From Monomorium pharaonis (taxonomy: Eukaryota; Arthropoda; Insecta; Hymenoptera; Formicidae): a stretch of 64,000 nt of DNA. Positions 51,028-63,773 of this stretch are shown piece by piece. Positions within the stretch are counted from its first letter, which is position 1, and the number at the start of each line of letters is the position of its first letter. The DNA lies in NCBI RefSeq assembly GCF_013373865.1, contig NC_050472.1, positions 24,687,292 to 24,751,291 on the forward strand, given 5' to 3'. Below the pieces are notes generated by a model. The model did no database searches. It saw only the letters and a program-made list of their open reading frames with translations, and had not been told where the DNA came from. Made by a program: the position numbers and the translations under genes.

Positions 51028-52494
51028 CGGACGCGGCGGACTTAATGACGCACAAATAAAAATCTTTTCCTAGCTTCTCTGCCATCTCTCTGTACGGGAA
51101 TCGGAAAAAGACGTGAACACTGAGCCAATTTTGCGTGTGACAATGGACAATCGCTTATTTTCAGATAAGATGAATAAATGATTGTTTGACTTTTGCTATA
51201 TGTTAATATTTTTTAAATATCATTCCTTGCTACTTGAAATTAATGCTTTAAATATCTCTCTTTTTTTAATTACTACCTTATTAAAAATTGTAATAATTAT
51301 AAAATTACAAAAACATTTTTTTTTAATTTTTTTTTTATCAGACCAGTCGTGACACTTTCTGATTGATTCTCCAAGTTCTTCCGAGCTATATTTAAATTAT
51401 TATTGTCCACCTTATCAATCAAACGTTGCAGCATACATTACTGACAACGATATTTGAGGTATTAATCAATGATATCTTCCAACCAATTTTTGAACAAATT
51501 GTTAATTTGATATTTTATCATATAATAAAAAAAATACATTTGTGTAAATATATATTATAAATATAATAAGTGCAATTCAATAATTGCGTTTGCTTCACTG
51601 TATATAATTATATCACGTCAAACTTCGTACTTTGGATGAACATAAAAGATCATGGATTATTGTTCCAAGACGCTAGACAGCTCGTAAAAATGTATCGAAT
51701 AAAAAGAAGCTATGGAAAATTCGAAATTATCTCTGGCAGACGCTCTTAATTACCATGCAAAGTCCACTTCTCAATTCTGTATCTACAAAGTTGAATATGA
51801 CCGTGTTATAGATTTATTTTTTTGCTAACTTGTGCTTATCTTGCCTGTCTACTGGCCCTGATTTTATTTATCTTAGAAAAAATGTTCTTGTCTAATCTAA
51901 CTCATAAATTAAGCTTATAAAGGTAAAAAAGTAAACATAAAAAACAAGTACATAAAAAAATATTTAAAATTATATGTACACATTGTCAAATAAAAAATAC
52001 TTCGGGATATATTAAACATTTTATATATTTATAATCTAATTTGCTAATTATTACATAAAGTGATACCATTTATTTTTTTCTTTATTCTAGTACTTATTAA
52101 TCACAATTTATTTTTTTAATACAATTTATTTACTAAAAAATTTAGTTTCATTCTCAGTTAAAGTAGAAATTTTTTAAAAATATGATAATATTTCAATTAC
52201 AGGCTCAAGTCTGTTGAGCTGCCTATGTGCTTTGACTCTGCTACTACCTTTATAAAAATACCTTGTAATACTGGACAATATTAGATTGGCCAGTAATTAT
52301 TACTTATTTTAAGTATTAAAAGTACTAACAACAATGTTTTTAATACTTAAACCAAGGCAATAGTTATCACTAAGGCAATCATATATATAAAGACAGAATA
52401 AATCGATATTTTGGAAAAGACAAATATTTCTGTTCTTTAATCTCCACTCGCGTGTGCACGACAATGCACGAAATCGAGATACAAAATAATTCGC
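51028..52494. other. intergenic DNA
   Basis: AT-rich; no gene supported. It separates the perilipin cluster from the kinase-like pseudogene on the other strand. Confidence 0.5.
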
Positions 52495-53682
52495 AAGAAA
52501 GTGCAAAAAGACGCGACAGATGATTTCACGTTGATCAACTACGAAATTGTGCCGATAGATGAAGTGAATGGTTTTGTAGGCCAATACTTCATTCAAAAAG
52601 CCTGTGATTTGTTTAAAATTTTGCTGGAGACGAAAAGCTTCAACTTTTTCATCAAGATATCGCCGCCGATGAGCAGTCCGCTATATGATTTCAGGCATAT
52701 GGTGTATTCAAGAATGAAATGACTCTTTATATCACGGTATTCCTGAGAATTAATGCTAGACAAAAGATACATCCCAGAGCGTTTTCTCGGGACCAAAAAC
52801 GATGTAATTGTCCTCGAGGATATAATTCATAGCAATTACACAATAACCGATAAGTTCACGCATTTCGACTCTAAGTATTGTGAGATTCTGATAAACGCTT
52901 GCCAAATTCTACGTAAAGTTTCCTTCCTTTTTGAGCAACAATACAAAAAGACTGCACGATGAATTTTCTCACTGCATGCAAGAGACTTTATGACCGCGCG
53001 TGGATGGCAAAGCGAAGGCGATGTTCTACGTCGCCGTAAAAGGCATCATTTGATTGATTTACTTTTTAAACTAGATGACGATCGGCGCAATAATTTCAAG
53101 AAAAATATTATTAAATTGTGGATCACACAGATTGTCACCATCAGTGAAACACAAGAATGTACTACGTCACAGTGATTTATGGCCGAACAATATATTGTTT
53201 AAATATAAAATTGATAAAAGACTCGTTGAATATTGCCTGAATTTTCAATTGGCAAGGTAGCCATATATTTCACGAAACATTTAAAAAATCAGAAAATGTG
53301 TATACTTGATAAAAATATTTTAAACACATTTTTCTATTAATTATAAAACTTTTTACATTTTAATATTGATTATCATATAAAATTTTATATGAGAATAATC
53401 ATTTTTTAATTATTATTTAAATATAATATTACATAACATTTTTCAATTTATTTGTGAGACAAATTTTATGTAAAGTTTTAACGAAATTTTCCGTGACAAA
53501 ATTTATTGTACTTTTTTCATTGTAAAGTAAAACAATTATAATTCTCTCTCTTTCATCTGTTTTTATTTTGCAGGTACAATCCACGAGCGCACGATATATT
53601 AAATTTCCTTCAATTTACAATTGAAGGAAGCTACGAGAAAAAAATAGTAAAATGCTTTTCAGAATCTATTATAATTTCATGA
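52495..53682 (+). pseudogene. EcKinase/CHK kinase-like pseudogene
   Basis: Remnant of an ecdysteroid-kinase-like (DUF1679/CHK) gene; intact insect members are about 400 residues and are linked to hormone or toxin phosphorylation. Recognisable pieces in order: YEIVP (52539 on) and the FIKISPP strand, RFLGTKNDVIVLEDI (about 52790), and the catalytic-loop-like HSDLWPNNILFKY (about 53165), then NFQLAR joined across an intron (53257-53573) to YNPRAHDILNFL. It is broken: in-frame stops occur near 52720, 52745 and 52960, and a frameshift before the HSDLW motif moves the frame by one. The motif has Ser where the family usually has Gly (HGD). Several blocks between the pieces are missing. Not expected to give a working kinase. 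Confidence 0.8.
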
Positions 53683-55283
53683 CAATTGAAAAACTTACAT
53701 TCTTACATATTTTTTCTTCTTATATATTATTAAAGAAAAATATCTTTATTATACTTTATTAATTAATGTAAGATATATATAAAAAAAACTATAACTGTGT
53801 GATACAACACAGATATGTTCACGAGATACGTATTGCTAGAATAATGATAATATTCTAGAATAACACATTTTAAATACGTTAATATGATTCTGCATAACAC
53901 AAGTAACTTTCATTTTACGCATAAGATTTTGTGTCATTATTAATAGCAGTTATTAGTAATTTGTTCATGTAATGATAACTTTGCGATAACACTGTGATCC
54001 AACTCCGAATATTTTTAAAAATTCTATCAGCAATTGGCGAGAAATGTTTCCAATGCAGAGAGATGTTATCTTTTCTCTTAATTTATTAGAAATTTAATCG
54101 TTTTAACGTCGTAATTGATCATAAATATATAAACATTTACATATGCTTTCTTAAAATGTTATAATGTTGAGATAAATTAAATTACATGTGGTATTAGTAA
54201 TTGTAATATTTCTAAAGTATATTATATGGCTGTAATATAGAGTGAATTTAAATAATTGTTTTTGCTGACAAAAAAAATATATATATTAAAATTAACATTA
54301 TTTTATACTTACCTTTTAAACTCTGGTTACAAAATGTAGTGCGAAGAAGTATATATTTTATCTCTTTATAAAATTTTTTAATGGAACCAATTACGCAAAT
54401 GTAAAATAAAAGTTTTAGAATATCTGATAAACAAGAAAATCTGCTGAATTAACGACTGATTTATACGATATTTAACATCAGAGTAAAGAATATATTGAAC
54501 AATATATTGAAGATTTTTTTAGAAATCAAATGCATCCATGATAGTTCCAATTTGTTAGGAAAAGAACCTTTTCATAAATAATATAAAATATACTATATAT
54601 TAAAACACTTTCATTTATATTAATCTGTCAACTATAGTTAGAAGTTTTTAGTAAATGCAAATTAAACACTTGACATGTGATTCGCCAATCATAACGAAGT
54701 AATATAAAATGTTCCGCCGGTGGTAACTTGAAAATAATTTTTTTTTTCAAACTGCAACACTTCCTCACTGAGCTATCAAATTCTATGTATGGCTATAAAC
54801 TAATTACTACATGATAAATTCAAATCATGAGCTTACGGATAACTCCTGTCAGCATATCGGACAATAAGAAATAACGGATTGTAATAGAGGCATTTTAACG
54901 GCGCTTAAATGGCGCGAACGTACGACGACACAATTGTTATGCCGACAGTTTTATCCTGCTCAACACAGGTTTGTAAAGTACTTGTCTTTTTATTACAAAG
55001 TGACGTGGATCCGCATATCGAAACGCGAGGCATAGGGGGACTCTGGAGGATTTACTCTTTTATGTATATAATTATTTATATCATCAATTATAATGAATAT
55101 ATAGTTATGTACAATATTGAATCTCATTCTTTAACAATAACATCAACAACATGATTAAACAACGTTCCTCATTGGTACACAAATTGTAAATGTACAGATA
55201 AAAAAGCATTAGATGAGGTCAATGAGGTGGCGTACGCTCAGCGCGCCATTAATTTCCTCTTCTTTTTTACATTTTTTAAAATC

Positions 55284-55322
<39 letters not shown>

Positions 55323-56679
55323 ATATATATACTTAATCTTGAACCACTTTGGGTTCTTTGTTCGATTTTTCATGGGCTTATATATATATATGTATATACT
55401 TCAAAGTATATACTTCGTTTAGATATACACACACGTTCCACATACATACAAATGCGTTAGATTTGCTCCGCGCGACGCAACGAGAACATGACGACGATTG
55501 ATGATATTGATTGAATCGGTGCGTGATTTAATTGTTAAAGAGAGTGCACTAGCGATTCACGACGCGCGTCTGGCCAGCCGTAAGTTTCTTGCATAATTTG
55601 CAAATTTTCCGAATAATACGATTGTCTTAAATTTTTAAAGCAATACTGTAAGAATTATTTAAAAGAAAATATCTCCATTGTCGTAAACGCGTGGATATCA
55701 TTTTTTCATAAATTCATTAAATCATAATCTTTTATATGCACCAAAAAGATAATCCGTGGAAATGTTGCTTCAGGAATAAATCCATAGGCTTTTTCATTTT
55801 GCCTTTTCAACTTGGCTCGCCCCGCGCAACGCAAATCTCGACCAATCATCTAAAACTCTACACAAGGCTCCAAGTTTTCTTTTTTTTGTCGCTTGATAAC
55901 GACTTCCACGAAAACTTCCACAAAATCTAACGCACGAATTTGTATTATTTTCGTATAGAATCGCATTAAGGCGAGACAGAGTCGCCGAAGCTCTTTCGAA
56001 GTTCTCTCCGGCGCTCGAAACGCGAAGGACTCGTTTGCATTCTCGTGGTTCAACGATAAATGTTTCTTCGCAGGAAAACGAAAAAAATACTGTATATTTT
56101 CTTGAGACCGCAAGCGATATGCATTAATCTGATATACGTTTCTCAATCGAGATTTTTGTCTTACAACTTTCTCCTAGCCAATTCTTCCGTCAATTTCTTA
56201 TTACGGGACATCAATTATTGTGATCCCTTCAACGCAAAGAAAACAATAAATTTGCAAAAATAAGGAATTTCAGAAATTGATTTTATAATTCGTTCATAAA
56301 AGTTGCTACATGTGCAAAAAATTCTCCGAAGATATGACAAAATTTAGTTTGTGAGTTTAAATTGTAACTTTGTTCAGATATATTTCTTATATGTGCAATC
56401 AAAGTTATATGAAAGTTTATTTACGATGGTCGAAGAAAAATTTTTTCTAATTTCCAATTTTGCAGACTGCGTACTTGGCATTCTATAATCATCGAAATCT
56501 CTAACGTTCTAATCACATTCTCTTGAATGTCGATTTGATGGCTGAGAGAAAGAGGAAAGACAAGCATAACAGCGCACAGAATTCGATCACTGCAAAAGTA
56601 CAATGTCCATTTATGCGAATACAATTTCTCATGCAAGCTAAATTAGTTAGTATCATAATTGTGTTGTTTTTTAATATTA
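53683..56679. other. intergenic DNA with CpG-rich islands and a (TA)n tract
   Basis: No gene supported. CpG-richer blocks lie at 54890-55040, 55220-55270, 55460-55590 and 55800-56060. A TA-rich microsatellite runs at 55287-55335 with a smaller one at 55380-55400. The segment from 54909 opens with an ATG and reaches a possible donor (CACAG then GTTTGTAAA) at about 54970, which could be a short first exon, but nothing downstream confirms it. Confidence 0.4.
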
Positions 56680-56848
56680 GAGCCGTCTTTTAACATTCAA
56701 ACAATCCATTTTTAAGACCAGTCACTTTTAAGACTGTCTTAAAAGAATAGTCTTCTCTCCTCTTAAGATGTTAATGTAGCTCTATGATTGACATTTTAAG
56801 ATTATATTTAAAACGATCTTAAATATAAGAACAAACTATGAATACCGA
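56680..56848. repeat. diverged copy of the 18.7 kb MITE-like element
   Basis: Shares ordered words with 18721-18865: AAGACTGTCTTAA, CTTAAGATG, TTTTAAGA, GATCTTAAATATAAGA and the right terminus ACTATGAATACCG (about 56835-56847). The left terminus is too decayed to define. Confidence 0.6.
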
Positions 56849-57996
56849 CTTAGCTAAATGTTCAAAACGAATCTCAAATCCCGTTATTTCAAATTTAAAA
56901 ATTTGGAATATTTTGAACATTATGAGCTTGTAGATAAGTTTTGTATATAAGAAAACGTATATATAATACATATATAATAATACACTTCATAATTGACTTG
57001 ATTACAAAAATATTTGGGGTTGCTTCATATAGATAAAACACTGTAGAAAAGAGAAAAAACAGGAAACTTCGATACATTTACCTATAAGCCGAACTGAACT
57101 AACCAATGGAATTATAGCCATCAACGACAAAATTTACATTAACAAATTTAGAATACTTTTTGACACACACTTTAAAAATATGCTATTTAAAATATCAATA
57201 TCTTTTGAAAGAAATAATTTCTTATTTCATAAATCTCACATAGAAACTTTAAAATTTTCTAGCCGATTGCTTTCATTCCAGCGGTTTGTTCCGCGGCTAC
57301 AGTCTAAAAAGGGTATATCAACTCAAAAGAATATCTCGCTTGACGAAAATATACACGTTTCAAAAAGAGTTTTGCACCATTAAAATTTCTAAATTTCTAA
57401 ACTGTAATTTGAATCGTCTAATCGAGAAAAAGATAATCTGTCAGACGAGTTGACCAACCGCAAAAATTATCGCTCCTTCTAACTCGGTGTGCGATTATGG
57501 CGTTTGACATATAGTGCAAAACTATATTTGGTTTGTGCCGGCAACACAAAATATTTTCATAACATAGATAGAAGTTAAGTATTCCTACGATGAAATATCT
57601 TTCTCGCGCGAACCGCGTGAATTTAAGACCCTGCGGGAACAACAATCCTCGGGCTAGTTGCACCGACATGATCCGACGATTAATCAGGCTGTTAAGCTTT
57701 CTTTCTCTGTCCGCGTTATCAGTGTCCACCTTTGCAAAGAAACCAACGATAATCTCGCTAACCGAAAGTTAATTCGTCTGGTTTGTCAGTGCACCTCAGC
57801 CCTGTGCGACCGGCGCTACATGTCCTTTTGTACTTGTGCAGGGTGCGTGTCCACTCGCGCGCCTCGCCTTGCTTATCCTTTTTTCTTTTTTTTTTTCACT
57901 TTTTTTGACGCATTCGATCTATACATAGAAAGTTATGTACAACGATATTAACATGAACTGCAGTGGCAGTGAACAGTGCACGTGGATATTGCAAAC
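56849..57996. other. intergenic DNA
   Basis: No gene supported. A GC-richer patch at 57590-57860 includes a short frame encoding a hydrophobic segment after a Met, but it lacks further support. Confidence 0.4.
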
Positions 57997-58362
<366 letters not shown>

Positions 58363-58444
58363 AATTATACAAGGTGTATGCGTAATACGAAACACGGCAG
58401 CGACTACCACAGCTAGTTTCTTAATCTGTCTGCTTCGCAATCAC

Positions 58445-58502
58445 CCTTTCTCTCTCTTTTTCTCTCTCTCCCTCTCTCTCCCTCTCTCTCCCTCTCTCTC
58501 TC
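58445..58502. repeat. CT-rich microsatellite (CTCTCTCTCCCT-like)
   Basis: Repeated CTCTCTCTCCCT units immediately after the GAC tract. Confidence 0.9.
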
Positions 58503-58735
58503 TTCTACTATTTCTACTTCTCAGTTCGTGGGCAATTCAATCTGCGATTCCTGTAGTGATTAGAGCACAAAACCAGTGTCTCGCGGCGTATCATCACATT
58601 TATATCACAAATTCTTTTCGTTTCTTTTTCGATTCTAGGCTGCCACTTTCAATTCTGAAGAACAGTCCCACGCACATGCTGTGCGTTTTCTGGTCATTCT
58701 CAACTCTGCATGTATGTGCGTGTATATATATAAAA

Positions 58736-58779
<44 letters not shown>

Positions 58780-58812
58780 AAGAAGAGAGAGAAAGAGAGA
58801 GAGAGAAAAAGA
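58736..58812. repeat. (GA)n microsatellite
   Basis: Interrupted GA dinucleotide run, purine on the plus strand, the mirror type of the CT-rich run at 58445. Confidence 0.9.
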
Positions 58813-60459
58813 TGTCTGTACATGTATATGTAAGTATGTGAATCGAATTGTCGATTGGATTCGTATCTGTGTGATTGCGCGTACGTCATAATGTATATAC
58901 CTGCCGCGTACGTGTATGGTTACGTGTGCGTGTTTCTTTCCGTGTATGAAAAGTACGTACGCGCAGCCAGAAAAAAGAAAAGAAAGAAAGAGGAAGAGAG
59001 AGAGAAAAATCAAAAATAGAGAAAAAATATGTATATTTATGTGATTGTGTATGAAGGGAAAGATATAGAGTATTTGTGTATATCCGTGTGTATTCGTGTA
59101 TTTCTTTTACACATATGTATTTTTCTTCCTTTTTTTATATATATGTACGTCCGTATATATACACACGTGAGTTTCACAAAAATATATAAAAGAGAGAATG
59201 TCTATGTGTATACATATATATATGTATATGTGCATATATACCTATAATGTATATATACCGATATATAGACGATTTTTATCCTTAAAGTTGTGTGGAAAAG
59301 GGTATTTTATCGTAATTTTTACCAATATGTATATATGTATACGTATATATACATATATATATAGAGCCTGTAGAAAGTGCTTGATTGAGACTTTTTTCCT
59401 CCTTTCGGTTTCATTAGTCGTAAAACAAGACACACGAGGTAAGGGTTGCGCGTAGTAGTCCGGCACCGTCCACGAGAGTTCGACGCGAGAGCGGGATGAG
59501 AGGAGTCTCTCGATGAGGGAAACACATCGACGACCGTGTCCAGTTCGCTGCACTCCTCCCCCTCCTCCCGTCATCTCGTCGCCCTCTCACAGCACGTTGA
59601 ACGACGGTGTTCTTTGGATTATACGTATTATATACATTAACACGTGCCGGAAGAAAAAAGGAAACCGGAGATTTTACTGTAACGGCGATTGTTCTTCCGT
59701 TCCACCATGCGCAGGCTATTGCAATTCCACAGCGCTCGTCGAGGCTAAGCCACGTGCTAAGAACTTTATGCTACATGTCCCTTCCCCCGTTCCACATTCC
59801 TCCTTCCCCCGTTCCACATTCGCAACCGCAAAGAATCGGTAGGGGGTTTGATAACACAGTGTTACGCTTTGCGAAATGTCTAATTCAGTCCTTACAGTCC
59901 TTATCGTCTTCGAGCGAGGATTGGCTCGAATAAAGAAAGAGAGAGTGTGTATATGTGTAGCTACCCTCGGACCGCACAGCATCATGCCATTTTTTCCGTT
60001 GCCCCTTCCATTGTCCTCCTCTTCTCGCGTGTCCTCTTCATCCTTCTCCTCGTTTTCTCACTTCTCTTTAATAACTTGTTCATTAGGCTCTTTCTCCCGC
60101 GTCCTCATTCCGGGGATCGTGCTTCATTCTCGGGATATTCGACGACTTGATGAGAACGATTTCTATACGGGGCGAACGAGGTCGAACCTTTTAGGAGTGA
60201 TCAAATCGGCAATTAAGCGTTACGTTTGCTATGCACTGTCGCTGTATGTATCGGTCAATCGAGGAAATGGATGTGATTACAATTCGCCCTATGAACGATG
60301 ACTCGCGATAAACTCGTTGATAATGCGCGATGTCATGAGACAATGGCGTTCGTCGACAAAGACAGGACAGTTGTAGGGACGACGGACTGCATGATGGTTT
60401 CTAATGCATGATTAGATGTAAGAATATGGTCCGTCGGTGAGGGCGCTACACAGCAACAA
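58813..60459 (-). other. 3' flank / probable 3' untranslated region of slowpoke
   Basis: Follows the slowpoke stop codon on the minus strand. The part from 59440 to 60459 is GC-richer than intergenic DNA here and fits a long 3' untranslated region; 59020-59370 is TATA-rich microsatellite. Many TGTATATA words on both strands come from these repeats. The polyadenylation site was not fixed. Plus-strand frames at 59513-60301 look like antisense noise. Confidence 0.45.
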
Positions 60460-62206
60460 TCAGGAGGAGTCGTCTTTGCCTCGGGCACCTCTGCTCGGCC
60501 TGTACTCAAGACCCGGATCGAATTGCATCAAGACGAAAACCTGACAAGTTAAAAATAACAAATGGGTAAAGCGACTCGAATTGCTCATTGTAGATTAATG
60601 ATGTTGAAATTGTTCAATTAATAGCATATTAAATAACAGAACTACTAATTACTTATCTATATAAATAAAAATGTAAATGTTTGTTCCTCATCTAAGATCT
60701 CCGTAAGTTTTTTACCGATTGCTTTGAAATTTTGACACAACGTTGCATTCGTAACCGGGAGTGTTCTTATGGGGTCTGATTTTGGAAATACGTGTGTTTC
60801 AAAAATGATGGCCATAATTTAATTTTAAACAATGTTTTTTTAATAATATTTTTTTATAATTTTGACACAACGTTGTATTGAATTTAGTTAGAAGTACGTG
60901 AATAAATGAATATTACATTTATTACTCGTCGTTTCATAAATGCAGGCCTTTAATTAGAGAATGTTCCTTTTAGGCTGTATATGACAATTTAGAATCAAAG
61001 GTAGCTTTCAATATATGTTTAAGAACTTTTGGAGAACTAAGATAAGGAAAAAAAGAAATTTACAGGATGTTAGACTTTAAAAAACTTTAATTTAAGAAAA
61101 ATTAATACTATATGTTAGGCAGATAGTACACCGTACTTCCCTAAATAGATAAATCATCTTTCAAATTTTAGCAATATTAATAATATATGTTAGGTAGACA
61201 GTACACCGTACTTCCCTAACTAGAAGAATGTTTCTATTGTGTTTAAATTAAGATAATAAGAAAAATAAGGATAGCTCTTATTTTATTGAAAAAAAGGAAC
61301 TTATTTAAAACAGTCTTTTGAATGGATTTCTAAATCCATGGCAGCTTTTAGAAAAAAATAACAAAATATTAATTCATAAAATTAATTAATAATAAATTAA
61401 ATACATACACTTTAATTCAAAATGCTTAATTTAAAAAAATGGGTATTTTTAAAAGAATTCGGTTTTTTTAATTGAAAATTATTTCAAAGTTTTAATAAAA
61501 TAAGATTTATATTACATTATAATAAAAATACAAAACAATAAACAGAAACAAATTAATTGAATACAGTGCCAAAGGCAATAAATAAATGAAGTAAGTTAGA
61601 AGTACGTGAATAAATAAATATTAGATTTATTAAAGATAGATAAATGCTTATTCAAAAATAAAATAAAAAGAGCAACAGTAAAGCAAGGCTCTTGAAATTT
61701 AAACAATGAAAGCAAAGAAAATTTGAAAAAAACGTAGCATAAGAATAAGAGAGCCACAGCAACGCGTGGCAGGGCATAGCTAGTAAATAATATAAATTTA
61801 AAAAGTGATATAAATGTCTGGTTTTTTATTTTCGTTCTTACTAAATTATATTAATAAAATGTGTGATAAATTTTAGAAAACATATAATGAAATTATTTAA
61901 AACGTAATACCTGATCTGTAGGTAATAATGTGAAGTCATCGGGTGGATTTGTAATCACGTAGCGTTTGGAAGAAGCATCGCACGACGAACTAGTGTCTCG
62001 AAACCTAGAAGATTCGAGTTAAATGTCAATGAATAAGAAGAGAGAGATAGCAGTAGAGAACATGGACTATATACATCAAGTGTAACTAATCAAAGTTGAG
62101 CTAAGTTAAGCTAAACTAAAGTAAACTAAGCTAAATTAAACTAAAACGTATGTGGACTGTATGACGGAACAACTAAAGGCTAAATAAACAACAAGATGAC
62201 ATAAAA

Positions 62207-62247
<41 letters not shown>

Positions 62248-63773
62248 AAGAGAGAAAAAGTAGTAAAAAATGATAGGTATTTTTTGGATGAAGGCAACTT
62301 ACAACTCGTTGCTTTTCATTACTTTCTTTTCATGATGCAAAAAACGCAAAGTGTAAAAGGTGTGCGGCAGAAAATCATAAATTACGTGAGTAGTGAGAGA
62401 TAATAAACGGCGGTACAATAATGGCAGCAATCGGAGTAGTCGCTGTTTTTGAACAGTAATATATATAATGTATAGAAATACATGTGCATAGGGTAATCCA
62501 ATAAATACCATCGAGAGAGGGAAAAAAGTCCGGTACCTGTACCTGTACAGACCAATGCACAGCATTCCGTACGACTTTAATGCTGCGACAAAGAGGTCAC
62601 CGTACTTGCCTCCCTCGCCATACTGAGCTAACGGCCCGTCATATAACGCGATTTGACCAACACGACACCGATCCCGATTAGCCAGGCTATCTGCCGTACT
62701 GTCAATCAGAGAAAATATCACATTTAATATTGTTGAAAAAAATTCTCGCGGTTAACAACTGGATATTAAATGGTATTTTCAAGCTCTTACCTGTACCCTC
62801 CCCTTAAGCCTGCCCCTTCAGCCAGGATTAATTCCAACTCAGGCGTAGCTCCACCGGTGATAAGTGACCGAATTAGAGTTAACGCATTTTGGTTGAAGTA
62901 TGTCTGCAGAAATACAAAAAATTATAGTTTTCATCGTATAACTTGTAACATCTTAAGGAAAAAGAATGTCAATAAACTATAAACGCGAATAAGCAAGCCC
63001 TGTAAAATAATAATACTTTTTACCAATATCACACAATCCAAAGATGATTTTTTAATACTAACCGTCGACATAAGTGAATCCAATACGCTAACTGCAAAGG
63101 CAGTACCACAGGCAAAAGGTTGAGTGAGGTAGAGTTCCGTATCCGGATCGTCGTCGTCGTCCTGATCAAGAAACTGAACGTTGCTGTCATTCACAAGTTC
63201 TAGGAATAATAGCAACAAAATATCCATGAGCATTTGTACTTCTTCGATACTCAACACAAAAATAATTAAGAAATATTAATAAATAATGACATTTTTATAA
63301 AGTTATTTTTTCCAATATTGTAATTAAAACTCTTACTTAATCGTGGTGGCATTAAGCAATTTTATTAAAACGATATTAAATACAGAAGTAAATTTTTCTA
63401 TTTACCCGTGATCATTGGCACATTTGCTCCATAAACAGATCCTCGTCTTTGCAAAACGATTGGGCTCCCAACTGTGATCAAATTACCTTGTTCATTATCT
63501 GCTATAATTTGCACTTTCGATTTAATAGCTTGATTTTAAAAGAATCGAGACCTCCACTTTTCACAAATGACAATATAGTAATATCGTACCTTGGCTGAGC
63601 ACGCCGATTGTATCATCGAAAGTCATGGCTTTGATATTGAGGGATGCGAGGATGGCCTCCTTGTCGGCGAGGGTGGGGTCATCATTGCTAGGCACTTTAG
63701 CCGACAGGATGCAACACATGTCGCACAAATTTACGTTAACGGCGCGCAAATCGGCTCTACTTAATGGCGAACC
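60460..63773 (-). CDS. slo: slowpoke, BK calcium-activated potassium channel alpha subunit (C-terminal exons, partial)
   Basis: Seven coding exons in transcript order: 63773-63590, 63471-63406, 63199-63063, 62903-62791, 62698-62543, 62004-61911, 60540-60460; the N-terminal part lies beyond the right edge. Slo forms the large-conductance potassium channel opened by depolarisation and calcium in neurons and muscle. This portion is the cytosolic gating ring, RCK2 side. Seen: LRAVNVNLCDMCCILSAK, then RRGSVYGANVPMIT, then the aspartate-rich calcium bowl (QFLDQDDDDDPDTELYLTQP, in exon 63199-63063), ACGTAFAVSVLDSLM, NRDRCRVGQIALYDGPLAQY, KRYVITNPPDDFTLLPTDQ, and a short tail ending GKDDSS before TGA. 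Phases fit at every joint. Exon 62698-62543 has two tandem donors six bases apart. The last intron holds a Helitron. Confidence 0.96.
60656..61783 (+). mobile_element. non-autonomous Helitron
   Basis: Begins TCTATATAAATAAAAATG after an A (60655) and ends in CTAG before a T (61784), the A|TC...CTRR|T layout of Helitrons. A hairpin stem GCCAC (61753-61757) / GTGGC (61766-61770) lies 9 bases before the CTAG end, as expected. No Rep or helicase is encoded in the 1.1 kb interior. Two internal repeat pairs are present: TTAGAAGTACGTGAATAAAT (60886 and 61595) and GTACACCGTACTTCCCTAA (61127 and 61200). It sits in the last slowpoke intron, opposite to the gene. Confidence 0.8.
62209..62241. repeat. (AG)n microsatellite in slowpoke intron
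   Basis: About 16 clean AG units on the plus strand, so CT on the transcribed strand. It lies between the exons ending at 62543 and starting at 62004, upstream of the acceptor side. Confidence 0.95.

Noticed and set aside
57685..57772. Possible small secreted peptide with a signal-like hydrophobic stretch
   Set aside because: Only about ten residues follow the hydrophobic segment, there is no cleavage or cysteine pattern, and no other support.
59513..60301. Plus-strand frames of about 110-140 codons left of slowpoke
   Set aside because: Low-complexity serine/proline-rich translation opposite the probable slowpoke 3' untranslated region; no family resemblance.
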